Shown: positions 53,594-64,000, counted from the stretch's first letter. The stretch is 64,000 nucleotides of DNA from Membranihabitans maritimus (GCF_021729145.1 NZ_JAJSLW010000001.1:124001-188000), one strand, 5' to 3'. The notes: generated by a model from the letters alone, not told the origin. Program-made: numbers and translations.

Positions 53594-55120
53594 TTATTTT
53601 TCTTTTCTCATTTGGGGAAAAAATATGACTTCCTGAATCGATGTTTGACCGGTCAGCAACATTACTAGTCGGTCAATACCAATACCTAATCCCGAAGTGG
53701 GCGGCATTCCGTATTCCAGTGAACGGAGAAAATCCTCGTCCTGCTGTCCTACTGCTTCTTCGTCACCGCGTTGAGCCAGTTTGATTTGTTCTTCAAATCG
53801 CTCCCTTTGGTCTATTGGGTCATTGAGCTCGGTATAAGCATTGCCGATTTCTTTTCCGTTTACAAATAGCTCAAACCTTTCTACCAGGCCTTCTTTACTT
53901 CTGTGTTTTTTGGCCAAAGGTGTCATCTCGATAGGGTAATCAATTATGTAGGTAGGTTGAATAAGGTTGGGTTCTGCTACTTCACCAAAAATCTCATCGA
54001 TTAATTTGCCTCTTCCCATGCTCTTGTCAACTTCTATGTGCAATTTTTTGCATTCGGCTCTCAATGCTTCTTCATCCATTTCAGAAACGTCAATATTGCC
54101 GTATTTTTCGATGGATTCATATATACTCAGGCGAGGATAAGGGCCTTTGAAATCAATTTCTTGATCTTTGACTTTTACCTTGGTAGTACCTTTTACATGA
54201 GTAGAAATATATTCCAGAAGGTTTTCCACCATTTCCATCATCCAGTAGTAGTCCTTATTAGCGACATAGATTTCCATGGAGGTATATTCGGGATTATGGG
54301 TCCGGTCCATTCCTTCGTTTCGGAACATTTTTCCGATTTCATATACTCCTTCGAAGCCCCCTACGATTAGCCTTTTCAGGTGCAGTTCATTGGCTATCCT
54401 CAGGAAATACGGCATGTCCAGTGTGTTGTGGTGAGTCTTGAAGGGTTTCGCCGCCGCACCACCGTGTAATGCCTGAAGTATTGGTGTTTCGACTTCCAAC
54501 CAACCCTGGTCGTCAAAATACCGACGCATAGCCGAAATAACCCGGGATCGGGTTTCGAATATGGATTTCACCCCGTCATTGACGATAAGGTCAACATAGC
54601 GCTGACGGTATCTCATTTCGGGATTGACAAAGGCATCGTGTCTTTTTTCTTCTCCTGTTTCTTCGTCCTTGGTGATTTTTACGATGGGGAGTGGTCGCAA
54701 TGACTTCGCCAATACTTTCAGTTCGTTGACGTGAATACTGGTCTCGCCAACTTTCGTTTTGAATACATAACCTTTTACCCCTATTATATCACCAATATCC
54801 AGAAGCTTTTTAAAGACTTTATTATAAAGCGTTTTATCCTCCCCTGGTGCAATTTCATCGCGGTTGACATAGAGTTGGATCTTCCCGGTAGCATCTTTTA
54901 GTACGGCAAAAGAGGCTTTACCCATTACCCGTTTTGTCATCAATCGGCCTGTAAGTGATACCTCTTTGAAGTCATCCTTATTCTCCTCGGAAAAATTTTC
55001 AAGAATATTTTTGGCGGTAGTATTCACCTCAAATGCCGCTGCCGGATAAGGGTCAATTCCCAGGCTGCGAATATCTTCCAGGGCCTGTCTTCTGATTTTT
55101 TCTTGCTCTGTCAATTGCAT
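53594..55120 (-). CDS. lysS: lysyl-tRNA synthetase, class II
   Basis: The 508-residue enzyme has an OB-fold anticodon domain (about 55-170) and the class II core: motif 1 near GWLEVETPILQALHGGAAAKPF, motif 2 HNPEYTSMEIY and motif 3 GLGIGIDRLVMLLTG. The frame is open up to 55162, but a promoter -7 element overlaps that point, so MQLTEQEK at 55120 is the start. It charges tRNA-Lys in the cytoplasm. Confidence 0.96.
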   Translation of the reverse strand: MQLTEQEKIRRQALEDIRSLGIDPYPAAAFEVNTTAKNILENFSEENKDDFKEVSLTGRLMTKRVMGKASFAVLKDATGKIQLYVNRDEIAPGEDKTLYNKVFKKLLDIGDIIGVKGYVFKTKVGETSIHVNELKVLAKSLRPLPIVKITKDEETGEEKRHDAFVNPEMRYRQRYVDLIVNDGVKSIFETRSRVISAMRRYFDDQGWLEVETPILQALHGGAAAKPFKTHHNTLDMPYFLRIANELHLKRLIVGGFEGVYEIGKMFRNEGMDRTHNPEYTSMEIYVANKDYYWMMEMVENLLEYISTHVKGTTKVKVKDQEIDFKGPYPRLSIYESIEKYGNIDVSEMDEEALRAECKKLHIEVDKSMGRGKLIDEIFGEVAEPNLIQPTYIIDYPIEMTPLAKKHRSKEGLVERFELFVNGKEIGNAYTELNDPIDQRERFEEQIKLAQRGDEEAVGQQDEDFLRSLEYGMPPTSGLGIGIDRLVMLLTGQTSIQEVIFFPQMRKEK

Positions 55121-55159
55121 ATATTTTTCAGATCTTTTGCTAGTTTCTCTAAAGGAGTG

Positions 55160-55167
55160 CAAAAATA
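55160..55167 (-). promoter_or_regulatory. -7 element of lysS
   Basis: On the minus strand the bases read TATTTTTG, about 40 bp before the lysS ATG. The -33 TTG is not clear. The position decides the lysS start in favour of 55120 over 55162. Confidence 0.5.
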
Positions 55168-55471
55168 AAGTAAAATTAAGAAATGAACTGATTTTAAATC
55201 GTTTAATTGAATATTATAGTCAGAATCTTGTAGAAAAAACCAGGGCAGAGAACTGTTTCGGGCGGACAACCGGTAGGGTGAAAAGGATTGATTAATTAAT
55301 GGTTTACTGTAGTTCTTAACTACAAACTCGAAACTATTAGCTCGCAGGTTGAGGCTTGCAGCTAAATATTCTACATATCTATAAAATAATATAGGTTAAA
55401 AACCCGTCTCTAATGGGAAGTTTTCGAACTTACTGGTTACTTTTGTTAAAATTTTGAAGCTTCCATTTTAC

Positions 55472-58081
55472 ATGAATATAAGCTCTACCACATATCCGAA
55501 ACGATTGCTATTTCTTTTGATTTTTCTCTTCGGAGGATCCCCTTTTCTTCTGAATGCTCAGGATTGTGAAGATATTTTATACGAGCCACTGAGAGAAGTT
55601 GGAGAAGTTATTGAAGACGGTATACGCTATAAGAAAGTACAAATATTTGTTGAAAACCCTAATGCTGGTGCTACCAATTCTTTCTTTGCACTTGTTGATC
55701 GTCAAGATCCTGAGTTTGAAGATTTTCCGGATAATGCGCATAAATACAACCAGTGGACCAATGAAATTTTTATTCCGTTAGATGCGGTAGAACTTTGGTT
55801 GGTAGATGTTAATAATCCTGATTGCAAAAAGCCAATTCCATTACACCTAGAAGAAGATCCTTGTGATTTTAGATTAAATGAGAGATATGACTTAGATTCT
55901 AATGATTGCAGTAATGTAAATATTACTTTGATTCCTCCAGATACAATAACTTTAGAATCTGTAGAATGGTTTTTTAATGGTGATACTTCCTCTCCAGTAC
56001 ATACTGAATTGCAATATAGAAATCCCCCTGCTGGTAATTATATTGTGGAACTAAAAGCAGATAACGGATGTGAAGTAACCAAAGAGTATAGAGGAGTTGC
56101 TTGTCCTCGTTCCAATGCCGGAGAAGATTTTACAATCCCGTATTGTATTGAAGATAGCGCGGCACTTAACTTGAGGAGTAACCTTGGACCCAACGTAGAC
56201 TCAGGAAGGTTTTATACTGATAATTTTTCAGAGATAACGGAGCAAGATGCCAGTCAAATGACTTTTAGCCAGGAAGGAGAGACCAACTATTACTATATTT
56301 CCCAAACCAATCATTTGGGAAGAGACACAGCAATTATTACTGTAGATGCCTATTCCGGGAACTGCAATAATTCGTGTTTATTCAATTTGGCCGTTTCGCC
56401 AGAGTGCGACTCTGTTCAGGAAATCACTTTTTCCCTGTTGGACTGGGGGAACACTACAGATACCATGGCCAATGTCATTTTACCGGACGGGAATGCCATT
56501 CAACTCAGAGTTGGAGAATTCTATACTTTTGAAAATACCCGTTTTAATGACTCCCTTTTTATCGATGTATCATCTACCAGTAATATGGGATGTGACAGTA
56601 CGATCTTACTGGGATATTTCAGTCCCTGTATCGAGACCAATTGTGATTATACCGTAGTAGCTGCCGTGGATAGTAATTTATGTTACCGCGATACCTCAGG
56701 AAGAATAGATTTGACTATAGCCAATAGCATTGATCCGGTATCAGTTTCATGGAGCAGTGGGACTACGGGTCCCTCTTTGCAACAGTTGAGAACAGGAATC
56801 TACGAAGCATATATTGAAGACGGTACCGGTTGCAGGGATACAATGGTATACGAAGTGGGCGGCCCTGTTCGCGGAATCGAGATCGATGTAAGTACTGAAG
56901 AAAACGGTAATGATTCAGTGACCTTAATTGTAAGTGCAGTGAATGGTACAGGACCATACCAATTTGAAGTGGAATTGGATCACCAATACGTAACCTTTTC
57001 ACAAGGTTCGGTTACAGAGCGGAGAATTTCATTTGAACAAACCATAGATACAGCAAGGGTCACGGTTACGGATGCCAGGGGATGTATAGCAGTACAAACT
57101 ATTCTCCTCACGCCCAGGTGTTTTACGCTTGAAATAGACACTTTGGCTACCAATTGTGGTATGGCCAATGGAAGCATTGCACTGACCGTGCCGGAAGAAG
57201 TGCGGAATGGAGGTTCTATTACCTGGGAAGATACAGATGAAAATAGTTTATGGGAACGATCAAATCTTCCATCGGGAGAATATCCTTTTGAGATAAGTTA
57301 TGGTGAATGCCTGGTGCCGGATACCGCAATAATTAGAAGAAATAATTATTCGCAACCTGCCTTTGTCCAATCAAATGAATGTCCGGTGGATGGATTATTC
57401 GAGGTAGAAGTACGGAATAGTGAGAACCTCGTAAATTGGACTATTGGTGGAAGCACTTCATCGGATTTCACAACTCAACTCCTTGCCAATCGTGAACATG
57501 AGATCATAATTGAAACCATTGAAGGTTGTGTAGACACTGTATTAGTAAATGACACGGAAGCGTCGTGGATTGAAGAACTTACTTACCGTTCGCCGGATTT
57601 GTTACACGCTTCAATTACCCTAGACGAAAGTAGTTTGAATTCTTTCGGATGGCAACAAGATAGTTCAGAATTATGCACCTATTGCTTTGAATACCAATCT
57701 GAAGATGTCATCCAGACAGGCAATTATACATTTTTTGTGGCACCTTTTGACGGTTGTTACGCAGATACTACCATTAGTTTACAACAAGATGAAATGTTTT
57801 TTGAAATGCCGAATGTCATTACTTTGAATAATTCGGTAAATAACCAAATTCAGATTTTCGACCCTTTCGACCAGATGGCATCTGTGATGAGGTTCAGTGT
57901 ATATGACCGGTACGGGAATGAGTTATACGTTAATGAAAATATGAGCCACGGGACTAATGATAGCCTCAACTGGCCGCAGGCAGATACGGCACTTCCTAAT
58001 GTCATTATCTGCGTGGCACAAATTAAATGCAAAGACGATAAAGAGGTCACGCTTACGCAAAGTGTTTTGGTGTTGAGGTGA
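55472..58081 (+). CDS. large exported protein with gliding/T9SS-type C-terminal domain
   Basis: About 869 residues from the ATG at 55472; a TTG six codons earlier is possible. A signal peptide (LLNAQ, about 30 residues) is followed by repeated Ig-like segments with paired Cys (for example NLCYRDTSGRIDLTIANS and LATNCGMANGSIALTV, which resemble SprB repeats), and a C-terminal 90 residues reading MPNVITLNN, then IQIFDPFDQ, RFSVYDRYGNELY and VTLTQSVLVLR. That end matches the CHU_C/gliding-motility-associated type B domain used for export by the type IX system. It is probably a surface adhesin; no T9SS gene is nearby. Confidence 0.82.
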   Translation: MNISSTTYPKRLLFLLIFLFGGSPFLLNAQDCEDILYEPLREVGEVIEDGIRYKKVQIFVENPNAGATNSFFALVDRQDPEFEDFPDNAHKYNQWTNEIFIPLDAVELWLVDVNNPDCKKPIPLHLEEDPCDFRLNERYDLDSNDCSNVNITLIPPDTITLESVEWFFNGDTSSPVHTELQYRNPPAGNYIVELKADNGCEVTKEYRGVACPRSNAGEDFTIPYCIEDSAALNLRSNLGPNVDSGRFYTDNFSEITEQDASQMTFSQEGETNYYYISQTNHLGRDTAIITVDAYSGNCNNSCLFNLAVSPECDSVQEITFSLLDWGNTTDTMANVILPDGNAIQLRVGEFYTFENTRFNDSLFIDVSSTSNMGCDSTILLGYFSPCIETNCDYTVVAAVDSNLCYRDTSGRIDLTIANSIDPVSVSWSSGTTGPSLQQLRTGIYEAYIEDGTGCRDTMVYEVGGPVRGIEIDVSTEENGNDSVTLIVSAVNGTGPYQFEVELDHQYVTFSQGSVTERRISFEQTIDTARVTVTDARGCIAVQTILLTPRCFTLEIDTLATNCGMANGSIALTVPEEVRNGGSITWEDTDENSLWERSNLPSGEYPFEISYGECLVPDTAIIRRNNYSQPAFVQSNECPVDGLFEVEVRNSENLVNWTIGGSTSSDFTTQLLANREHEIIIETIEGCVDTVLVNDTEASWIEELTYRSPDLLHASITLDESSLNSFGWQQDSSELCTYCFEYQSEDVIQTGNYTFFVAPFDGCYADTTISLQQDEMFFEMPNVITLNNSVNNQIQIFDPFDQMASVMRFSVYDRYGNELYVNENMSHGTNDSLNWPQADTALPNVIICVAQIKCKDDKEVTLTQSVLVLR

Positions 58082-58340
58082 ATAAAAGAATAAGTAGTGA
58101 TAGTCCAAGAAAGATAAAAAGGACAAAGAAATGCTTAGATCATTGATAGATACCTTTTTAAAACTTGAAGGTTTCAATTCATTTCATTTTCATAGTCGAC
58201 TCATTAGTACAAATTCATTTTATATTTATAAACCAGTGGAAACCCCGAAGGGTATACTTCAAGGTTCTTTTTCCTGCATACAAGTATTTTAATAGGTTTC
58301 AGCGAACAAATTCCAACTCAATTGAGTTATATTTACAATA

Positions 58341-58664
58341 ATGAAATGGATAAAAAAATACAATAATGAAATTCAAAATCTTTGCAATGAGCATAAGGTA
58401 AAAGAATTGTATTTGTTCGGTTCAGCGTTAACAGACCGATTTACTAAAAGTAGTGATATCGATTTGTTAGTCCAATTTGATCCTTTCAATGTTTATGAAT
58501 ATTTTGATAACTATATGGATCTCAAAGAAAAGTTAGAAAAATTGTTTGAACGCAGGGTTGACCTGGTTGAAAATCAAGCTATTAAAAATCCTATTTTTAG
58601 AGAGAGTGTTGATAGGGCAAAAGTACTTATCTATGAGCGAAGAAATTCTGAAGTGTCTATATGA
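58341..58664 (+). CDS. mntA: MntA-type nucleotidyltransferase antitoxin
   Basis: The 107-residue minimal nucleotidyltransferase has GSALTDRFTKSSDID, the exact GSX10DXD motif, and a third Asp in VDLVENQ. In the type VII HepT/MntA systems this protein modifies the HEPN toxin by AMPylation of its active-site Tyr. The gene overlaps the HEPN gene by 32 bp, which is the usual order and coupling for this pair. Confidence 0.88.
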   Translation: MKWIKKYNNEIQNLCNEHKVKELYLFGSALTDRFTKSSDIDLLVQFDPFNVYEYFDNYMDLKEKLEKLFERRVDLVENQAIKNPIFRESVDRAKVLIYERRNSEVSI

Positions 58665-58968
58665 TATAAAGCGTGCAATTGAGGAAATTGAATCTTACTT
58701 CCCGGATCGAGAGAAATCATTTGAACACTATTCTGAAAATATACTTTTAAAAAGGGCGATAGAAAGAGATTTGGAAATCATAGGTGAAGCTATGAATCGC
58801 ATTTTAAAGGAGGATGCTAAATTTCCTGTCGATAATGCTAAAAGAATAGTAGGGCTTCGAAATCTAATTATTCATGGTTATGACTCTGTGTCCGACGAAA
58901 ATATCTGGGGAATTATAAACAACCATATACCAGTATTAAAATTGCAAGTAGAGGAATTAATAGGGTAA
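58633..58968 (+). CDS. hepT: HepT-like HEPN-domain toxin (DUF86)
   Basis: The 111-residue protein has the HEPN RNase motif RX4HXY as RNLIIHGY near residue 80, and the family helix LKRAIERDLEIIGEAMNRI. The start is MSEEILKC at 58633, inside the antitoxin gene; the longer open frame from 58546 lies wholly in antitoxin sequence. HEPN toxins cut RNA unless neutralised by the MntA partner. Confidence 0.88.
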   Translation: MSEEILKCLYDIKRAIEEIESYFPDREKSFEHYSENILLKRAIERDLEIIGEAMNRILKEDAKFPVDNAKRIVGLRNLIIHGYDSVSDENIWGIINNHIPVLKLQVEELIG

Positions 58969-59017
58969 TGCGTTTTGGAGAAAAATGGTGACAAATTCTA
59001 TTGAGCCAAACACGAAG

Positions 59018-59266
59018 CTACAAATGTTTTAATTCCAATTCCTTTTTCATCGCTTCTTGATAAAGGAATTCAGGAGCAACATCTGCTCCGTTGGGCCATT
59101 CGATAGTCCAACTGTTTAGTGTAAATTTTTTGAAGAAATCTTCTTTTTTCAAAGGTTCAAAGATCGGACCGTTTAACTTGTCCTGTAAGTCTGCTATACC
59201 TAATTTCCAATCATTGAATTTTAAAATCCTTGATATACTTTGCTTCGACTACCCATATCAGATCCA
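59018..59266 (-). pseudogene. frameshifted DUF2442 protein
   Basis: MDLIWVVEAKYIKDFKIQ stops at TGA, but the next frame continues as FNDWKLGIADLQDKL, then GPIFEPLKKEDFFKKF and TIEWPNGADVAPEFLYQ, which is the rest of a DUF2442 domain. A single indel near 59210 therefore breaks the gene. DUF2442 proteins often follow DUF4160 genes, as here, and the pair is thought to be toxin-antitoxin-like. The intact product would be about 85 residues. Confidence 0.8.
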
Positions 59267-59287
59267 TAATTTATTTACTTTAGTGGC

Positions 59288-59533
59288 TCAATTTTGTCTG
59301 GTTTCACCCTTTTTTTTACATTTTTCCCAATTCATTCTTAATTCCTCTTTGTGCGTATCCATCCATTCAAAATTAAGATTGAGAGCCCTTTTAATCATAA
59401 AACCTTTAATAAGTTCGTCATCCAAATTTACAACAATTTTATATTCTCCATAGTTCGCATAAAAGTGTGGAGGATTATGCTCATTGTAAAACATCATAAT
59501 GACAATACCGTAGAATCTGGATATTTCAGGCAC
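59288..59533 (-). CDS. DUF4160 family protein
   Basis: The 81-residue protein is a complete DUF4160: EISRFYGIVIMMFYNEHNPPHFYANYGEYK, then MIKRALNLNFEWMDTHKEELRMNWE. It lies 21 bp upstream of the broken DUF2442 gene. DUF4160/DUF2442 pairs are proposed as a toxin-antitoxin type in some genomes, but the biochemical role is not known. With the partner broken, the intact member is either harmless or free of control. Confidence 0.8.
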   Translation of the reverse strand: MPEISRFYGIVIMMFYNEHNPPHFYANYGEYKIVVNLDDELIKGFMIKRALNLNFEWMDTHKEELRMNWEKCKKKGETRQN

Positions 59534-59572
59534 ATCTTAATTTATTTTGAATATTCAATAAAATGAATTTTT

Positions 59573-60478
59573 ATGATCAAAATTGCTTATTCCCCGGTTT
59601 ATAAGTACACTTTGCCTGAAGGCCACCGGTTCCCAATGGAAAAATATGAGCTGGTTCCGGAGCAATTATTATACGAAGGGACCATTACCAGGGAGCAATT
59701 TTTCCACCCCGATCGCTTATCGGAAGAAGAAATATTGCTTACACATACCCCTGAATATTTGGGCAAACTTCTTCATCAGAACCTTTCCTCCAAAGAAATA
59801 AGGCGGATTGGCTTCCCCATGCGGCCGGAATTAATTCATCGGGGAAGATATATCTCAATGGGTACCTATCAATGTGCCTTATTCGCCCGGGAATACGGTA
59901 TTTCCTTGAATATAGCCGGAGGTACCCATCACGCTTATGCCGGGCATGGGGAAGGTTTCTGTATATTCAATGATATTGCCATAGCTTCGAATTTATTACT
60001 CCGTGATGATCCGGAAATGCAAATTTTGATAATAGACCTGGATGTACACCAGGGAAATGGCTCGGCCGATATATTCAAAAATGACAACAGGGTATATACC
60101 TTTTCCATGCATGGAAAAAATAATTACCCTCATAAGAAAGAAAAATCTGACTGGGATATTCCATTGAATAATCAAACCGGTGATTACGAATATTTACAGG
60201 TTTTACAAACCGCTTTATTACAACTACATACAATAGTAAATCCCAACATTATATTTTACTTGTCCGGAGTAGATGTTTTGTACTCAGACAAACTTGGAAA
60301 ACTGGCCATGACGTTAGATGGAGCTAGAAGAAGGGATGAGATGGTATTTGAATTTGCGATTAAGAAAAGCATCCCTGTTGTAGTCAGTATGGGTGGAGGT
60401 TATTCTAAAAAGTTAACTCACATCATCGAAGCTCATGCCAATACATACAGAGTAGCAATGGGAATGTTTGATGAATAA
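59573..60478 (+). CDS. histone deacetylase family (acetoin-utilisation/APAH-like) protein
   Basis: The 301-residue enzyme has the arginase/deacetylase fold: IAGGTHHAYAGHGEGFCIFND (tandem His and the gatekeeper region), IIDLDVHQGNGSADIF (zinc Asp and His) and SGVDVLYSDKLGKLAMT (second Asp). It has no signal peptide. Bacterial members remove acetyl groups from acetyl-lysine or acetylated polyamines. It stands between the DUF4160 gene and an EEP hydrolase gene; no partner is suggested by context. Confidence 0.93.
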   Translation: MIKIAYSPVYKYTLPEGHRFPMEKYELVPEQLLYEGTITREQFFHPDRLSEEEILLTHTPEYLGKLLHQNLSSKEIRRIGFPMRPELIHRGRYISMGTYQCALFAREYGISLNIAGGTHHAYAGHGEGFCIFNDIAIASNLLLRDDPEMQILIIDLDVHQGNGSADIFKNDNRVYTFSMHGKNNYPHKKEKSDWDIPLNNQTGDYEYLQVLQTALLQLHTIVNPNIIFYLSGVDVLYSDKLGKLAMTLDGARRRDEMVFEFAIKKSIPVVVSMGGGYSKKLTHIIEAHANTYRVAMGMFDE

Positions 60479-60664
60479 ACAAGGACCAAAACCATAAAAT
60501 TTTGTAAATTATCATCAACAGTAATTGGGTGCATTTGTAACATGAAGGAAGTTCTCATGTACACTTAAATTGTCTAACTCATGAAGCCCCACAAAAACGA
60601 GACAGGCAGTCACTAGTTTGGTTTACAATCATTGGAAAAACTGTTGTAAAATAAAATTCGGTTA

Positions 60665-61477
60665 ATGACTTCAAATTATTTTCTATACTCGAAAAATCAA
60701 TCCTTGAAAACACTGGCTTATATTTTAACGATTTTGTTGCAACTGCTTTTGATTCATAATTGCCATTCCCAGGAATTGAAAATCATGACTTACAATATCC
60801 ATCACGGTACGGATGTAGATGGTGAAAATACACTGAATGATATTGGCGAATATATTATGGAGTCTCGAATAGATATTGTTGGTTTGCAAGAGGTAGATAG
60901 TATATGTGAACGGTCCAACAACATTGACCAGCCTGAGCAGTTAGGCAAATTAACCGGACTGGAGCATTATTTTACCCGCCATTTCGAGTATCAGGGCGGT
61001 TCGTACGGACAAGCCTTGCTAACCAAACATCAGGTCTCTACCGTTGAAAATGTTTCCCTTCCGGTATTTCCGCTTTCATCCGGCAAATCTGTTTCGATGT
61101 TGGTAGCAACCATAATAGTAGATGGAAAGGAAATCACCCTGGCAATTGCTCATTTGGACTACCAGAGCAAAGAATCACGGCTTTATCAAATTAGTGTTCT
61201 TTGGAATTACCTGAAGAACAAAAATAACAACCTCGTTTTAATGGGAGATTTGAATGCACTACCCGAATCTGAAGAGATGAAAGAATTACGCAAAAATTTT
61301 AATGTATTTCCGCATTCCTATAATGATTTTACATTTCCTTCTGTAGATCCCGATCGAAGAATTGACTTTGTAATGGTCCGGAAAAATAGTGACCTGAAGA
61401 TAGTAGCGGAGCATATAGGGGACGTAAAATACTCGGATCATCTACCGGTAGTGACAAGAGTAGAATGTAGGAAATGA
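60665..61477 (+). CDS. endonuclease/exonuclease/phosphatase (EEP) family protein, exported
   Basis: The 270-residue protein has an N-terminal hydrophobic signal (LLIHNCHSQ; the Cys could be lipidated) and the EEP metal site: TYNIHHG, VGLQEVD, MGDLNALPES and YSDHLPVV. Members cleave phosphodiesters of nucleic acids, inositol phosphates or sphingomyelin. The length fits a single domain. An extracytoplasmic site suggests nutrient phosphate or lipid breakdown. Substrate is unknown. Confidence 0.88.
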   Translation: MTSNYFLYSKNQSLKTLAYILTILLQLLLIHNCHSQELKIMTYNIHHGTDVDGENTLNDIGEYIMESRIDIVGLQEVDSICERSNNIDQPEQLGKLTGLEHYFTRHFEYQGGSYGQALLTKHQVSTVENVSLPVFPLSSGKSVSMLVATIIVDGKEITLAIAHLDYQSKESRLYQISVLWNYLKNKNNNLVLMGDLNALPESEEMKELRKNFNVFPHSYNDFTFPSVDPDRRIDFVMVRKNSDLKIVAEHIGDVKYSDHLPVVTRVECRK

Positions 61478-61634
61478 TTGAAACAATACTTTTTATGGAT
61501 AATTATTATTTTAGACCATAAGAAAGGATTTGAATTTCCCTGGAGAATAAAAGTTATACCGTTTTTAATTAATAGATAAATCTTAAAATTGCCATTTTAG
61601 CAGAAAATTAGAAGCCTTACAACAAAATCAAAAG

Positions 61635-62720
61635 ATGAATCAATTAATCTTAAATAAAATAGTATTTAATAAAATGTCCCGATTAGCAGGTCTCATACCC
61701 TGTGCGTTTGTGTTAATAGTCAGCTGCACGACAGGTTGGAATATAGATAACCCCTACGAAGGTGTGGATTGGGATAAAAACAACCAATACAAAGGTAATT
61801 TCCATACTCATACTACAAGGAGCGATGGAAGGTTGAATCCCCAGACGGTAGTTGACTTGTACCATGAATTGGATTATGATATACTGGCAATAACGGACCA
61901 CGATAGGGTCACATTTCCCTGGAACAACTTTTCCAAAATGTCCGCCAGTGACCAGGCGCATGAGCGAATGGTAAACGAGGCTGAAACAATGCCCGATAAT
62001 TTTAATTATGAAGATAGAAATCCAGAGGATTTAAAAATAATTGATATTCAAGGGTGTGAGCTGTCCAGGCATCACCATTTAGGAAGTTATTTTACCCGAT
62101 ATGAAGGATCTACTGACATTGACGAATCCCTGGAAACAGTTGGCGATCTTGATGGAATTGTTATATTGAATCATCCCGGACGTTATGATTATCCGGCCCA
62201 TTGGTATTTGCAAATGTTTGAAGAAAATCCTCATTTAATTGGAGAGGAAGTATATAACCGGGGGGATCGGTATCCCAATGGACGTATGAAATGGGACTCC
62301 TTATTGATGTTGTCCATGCCAACTATAAAGGTTTGGGGATTTTCTAATGATGATATGCACACCCTGGATCATCTGGGGCGTAATTGGAATATGCTTATTT
62401 TACCTGAACTTAGCCAACAGGCCATAAAAGAAAGCTTGAAGAATGGTCATTTTTATTTTGTTTATGCACCTGATGGACATGATGGTCCCAATCCTCCAGC
62501 AATTGAATCAATAGCTGTAAATAATAAAAAAGGGACCATTGATTTGGTAGCTACGGGCCAAGATTCTATTCGATGGATTTCCAATGGAAAAGTTATTGGA
62601 AAGGGGTTACAAGTCGACCTTAATGAAATAGATGATTTAGGCACCTATGTCAGAGCTGAACTGTATGGCAAAGAGAATACTATTGTTGGAACACAACCAT
62701 TCGGTATTTATAAAGATTAA
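61635..62720 (+). CDS. PHP-domain phosphoesterase lipoprotein
   Basis: The 361-residue protein has a lipoprotein signal (VLIVSC, Cys near 31) and PHP metal motifs: NFHTHTTRSDG, LAITDHDRV, VILNHPGRY and GFSNDDMHTLDHLG. A final 70 residues form a beta-domain. PHP proteins hydrolyse phosphate esters with several metal ions. An ATG at 61674 is an alternative start, but the first start gives a normal signal. It lies about 160 bp after the EEP gene. Confidence 0.85.
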   Translation: MNQLILNKIVFNKMSRLAGLIPCAFVLIVSCTTGWNIDNPYEGVDWDKNNQYKGNFHTHTTRSDGRLNPQTVVDLYHELDYDILAITDHDRVTFPWNNFSKMSASDQAHERMVNEAETMPDNFNYEDRNPEDLKIIDIQGCELSRHHHLGSYFTRYEGSTDIDESLETVGDLDGIVILNHPGRYDYPAHWYLQMFEENPHLIGEEVYNRGDRYPNGRMKWDSLLMLSMPTIKVWGFSNDDMHTLDHLGRNWNMLILPELSQQAIKESLKNGHFYFVYAPDGHDGPNPPAIESIAVNNKKGTIDLVATGQDSIRWISNGKVIGKGLQVDLNEIDDLGTYVRAELYGKENTIVGTQPFGIYKD

Positions 62721-62826
62721 ATAGTCGCTCCTTAGCAATGATATAGCCCATTGATTATCATGATATAAATAAGTAAAAAGGCATGATTTGGGAGTAATAA
62801 AATTGCAGGAAAATTGGTAAATTTAG

Positions 62827-64000
<1,174 letters not shown>

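Noticed and set aside
59091-59453. 120-codon plus-strand frame
   Set aside because: It is antisense to DUF4160 and the broken DUF2442 gene, both recognised by their motifs.

Overview
The window is from a Bacteroidota chromosome. The evidence is a SusC/SusD pair with its own ECF sigma factor and FecR-type anti-sigma factor, a Bacteroidota-only DUF5606 gene beside lysS, a secreted protein with a gliding/T9SS-type C-terminal domain, several promoters with the TTG...TAnnTTTG pattern of this phylum, and weak Shine-Dalgarno sequences. I cannot name the genus. I see no rRNA, tRNA or CRISPR array.

Left part (650-7460): a plus-strand operon encodes a solenoid-SSS symporter fusion, an HpcH/HpaI aldolase, an aldo/keto reductase, a Gfo/Idh/MocA oxidoreductase and an SDR. 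It looks like an uptake and cleavage route for a sugar acid. An AraC regulator faces it.

Central part (7586-35789): about 26 kb of co-oriented minus-strand genes, headed by a divergent sigma/anti-sigma pair. In order of transcription it holds SusC, SusD, four ceramidase-fold hydrolases, a GH28-like beta-helix protein (overlapping the next gene), a sulfatase, an NCS1 permease, a PVC-type haem-binding dehydrogenase lipoprotein, a fifth ceramidase-fold hydrolase, a DUF1080 lipoprotein, Gfo/Idh/MocA, SDR, 3-hydroxyacyl-CoA dehydrogenase, M19 dipeptidase and RidA. This is the most interesting system in the window: a PUL-like locus with almost no glycosidases, built on five hydrolases that keep the zinc ligands of neutral ceramidase but lack its nucleophilic serine. 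With the sulfatase, NCS1 permease, dipeptidase and RidA, it suggests (inference) import and breakdown of a sulfated, nitrogen-containing, amide-linked compound rather than a plain polysaccharide. Likely control points are the SusC-FecR-sigma relay, a 13-bp direct repeat with 21-bp periodicity upstream of one hydrolase, and a LacI-like palindrome in the RidA promoter.

Right part (36196-64000): a mosaic of housekeeping and accessory genes. Housekeeping genes are folE, lgt, lysS and the DUF5606 gene. Metabolic genes are an OsmC protein, MFS transporter, Gfo/Idh/MocA, GT39 glycosyltransferase, TIM-barrel isomerase, a PSMA-like M28 peptidase, an HDAC-family deacetylase, an EEP-family hydrolase and a PHP-domain lipoprotein. 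Accessory islands include a broken AAA/DUF4143 ATPase, a glycine-zipper lipoprotein followed by small membrane proteins with a 729-bp tandem duplication, a HepT/MntA toxin-antitoxin pair, a decayed DUF4160/DUF2442 pair, a PIN-like remnant, dispersed repeats, a fold-back MITE-like element (in the central region) and an IS5-type transposase cut by the window end.
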